From NCBI RefSeq assembly GCF_014649115.1, contig NZ_BMSK01000001.1, forward strand, positions 565,121 through 629,120: DNA of 64,000 nt, written 5' to 3'. Under the pieces are notes generated by a model. It was not told the DNA's origin, ran no database searches, and saw nothing but the letters and a program-made list of their open reading frames with translations. Positions within the stretch are counted from its first letter, which is position 1, and every line of letters starts with the position of its first letter. Made by a program: the position numbers and the translations under genes. The DNA comes from Streptomyces eurythermus (lineage in GTDB: Bacteria > Actinomycetota > Actinomycetes > Streptomycetales > Streptomycetaceae). Below, piece by piece: positions 63,645 to 64,000 of this stretch.

Positions 63645-64000
63645 GCGGAGGGGCGGCGCTCGAAGAAGTTCGTCAGTTCCTGAACGCCCTGGAGTTCCAT
63701 GAAGGAGAAGGGGTTTTCGGAGCCGTACACCGGGGCGAAGCCGAGGCGGGTGAGGCGCTGGTCGGCGACGCATTCGAGGTATTGGCGCATGGAGTCGGTG
63801 TTCATGCCCGGGAGGCCGTCGCCGCACAGGTCGCGGGCGAATTGCAGCTCGGCTTCGACGGCTTCCTTGAGCATGTCGGTGACCTGTTGCTGGAGTTGGT
63901 CGTCGAAGAGGTCGGGTTCTTCCTTGCGGACGGTGTCGACGACGTCGAAGGCGAAGCTCATGTGCATGGTCTCGTCGCGGAAGACCCAGTTGGTGCCGGT
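63596..64000 (-). CDS. nrdB: Ribonucleotide reductase small subunit (class Ia), C-terminal part, cut by right edge
   Basis: The frame is open to the last base; 134 C-terminal residues are visible. They show NWVFRDETMHMSFAFDVVDTV, with Glu and His ligands of the second iron site, and the conserved ENPFSFMELQGVQELTNFFERRPSAYQV ending. The acidic tail DLDEDF is the part that docks on the large subunit. The N-terminal half and start lie outside the window. In S. coelicolor the corresponding gene (SCO5225) is named nrdM and belongs to the class Ia pair controlled by cobalamin and NrdR. Confidence 0.93.
   Translation of the reverse strand, partial: TGTNWVFRDETMHMSFAFDVVDTVRKEEPDLFDDQLQQQVTDMLKEAVEAELQFARDLCGDGLPGMNTDSMRQYLECVADQRLTRLGFAPVYGSENPFSFMELQGVQELTNFFERRPSAYQVAVEGTVDLDEDF

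Overview
This is chromosomal DNA of a Streptomyces or a very close relative. It has very high GC with strongly GC-biased third codon positions, many GTG starts, Streptomyces-type promoters, and characteristic actinobacterial genes (wblC, sigR-rsrA, mycoredoxin, adnAB, UPF0182, DUF2342, epi-isozizaene synthase with CYP170). The gene order is the one I know from the S. coelicolor core around SCO5178 (moeZ/moeB), SCO5190 (wblC), SCO5208 (hisN), SCO5216-5217 (sigR-rsrA), SCO5222-5223 (albaflavenone genes) and SCO5225 (class Ia nrd small subunit). It is therefore mostly conserved core and not an island; the clearest candidate insertion is a T5orf172 gene at 4211-4924.

Layout. 1-4.1 kb: a membrane protein cut by the left edge, a coupled 40-aa ORF, an epimerase, and moeZ behind a sigma-R promoter. 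4.2-8.2 kb: the T5orf172 gene and two tandem tripeptidyl-aminopeptidase-like lipoproteins. 8.3-11.2 kb: a 966-aa membrane protein combining a degenerate kinase and a flippase-like domain. 11.3-24.6 kb: a DNA-repair-rich stretch (alkyltransferase-like protein, adnA, adnB, uvrD2) interleaved with an M20 peptidase, nudC and mycoredoxin. 24.6-25.9 kb: wblC with a long attenuator leader, plus a small partner gene. 26-28.6 kb: an RRE-ThiF-like gene overlapping an ABC1/UbiB kinase gene. 29-33 kb: a YgjP-type metallohydrolase and a three-gene TerD-AIM24/AIM24/AIM24 operon. 33-42 kb: NUDIX, DUF2342, SDR, moaE, a 57-aa membrane protein, a Lon-like PDZ protease, PPA1309 and UPF0182. 42.1-44.4 kb: a Sel1-repeat gene bracketed by two identical initiator tRNA genes. 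44.5-53.9 kb: fur, catalase, CBS protein, hisN, TetR, SMR exporter, rsgA, aroA, M50 protease, SRAP protein and a hydrolase. 53.9-58.9 kb: sigR-rsrA, two HD-domain membrane proteins and a TPR protein. 59-64 kb: peptide deformylase, the albaflavenone genes, a GlxA-type regulator, and the C-terminal part of the ribonucleotide reductase small subunit at the right edge.

Regulatory reading. Three exact sigma-R promoters (GGAAT-N18-GTT) stand before moeZ, mycoredoxin and sigR itself. Four sites match the RecA-independent DNA-damage promoter recognised by PafBC (TTGTCRGTG-N8-TAnnnT): before adnB, the M20 dipeptidase, the TerD-AIM24 operon and a 57-aa membrane protein. wblC has an AT-rich element beside its -35, a 600-nt leader, a translated upstream ORF, and a strong terminator just after that ORF's stop codon. 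About fifteen genes have a -10-like hexamer 6-8 nt before the start codon and no useful Shine-Dalgarno, which suggests leaderless mRNAs. Taken together, the window is a dense thiol-stress, antibiotic-stress and DNA-damage neighbourhood.
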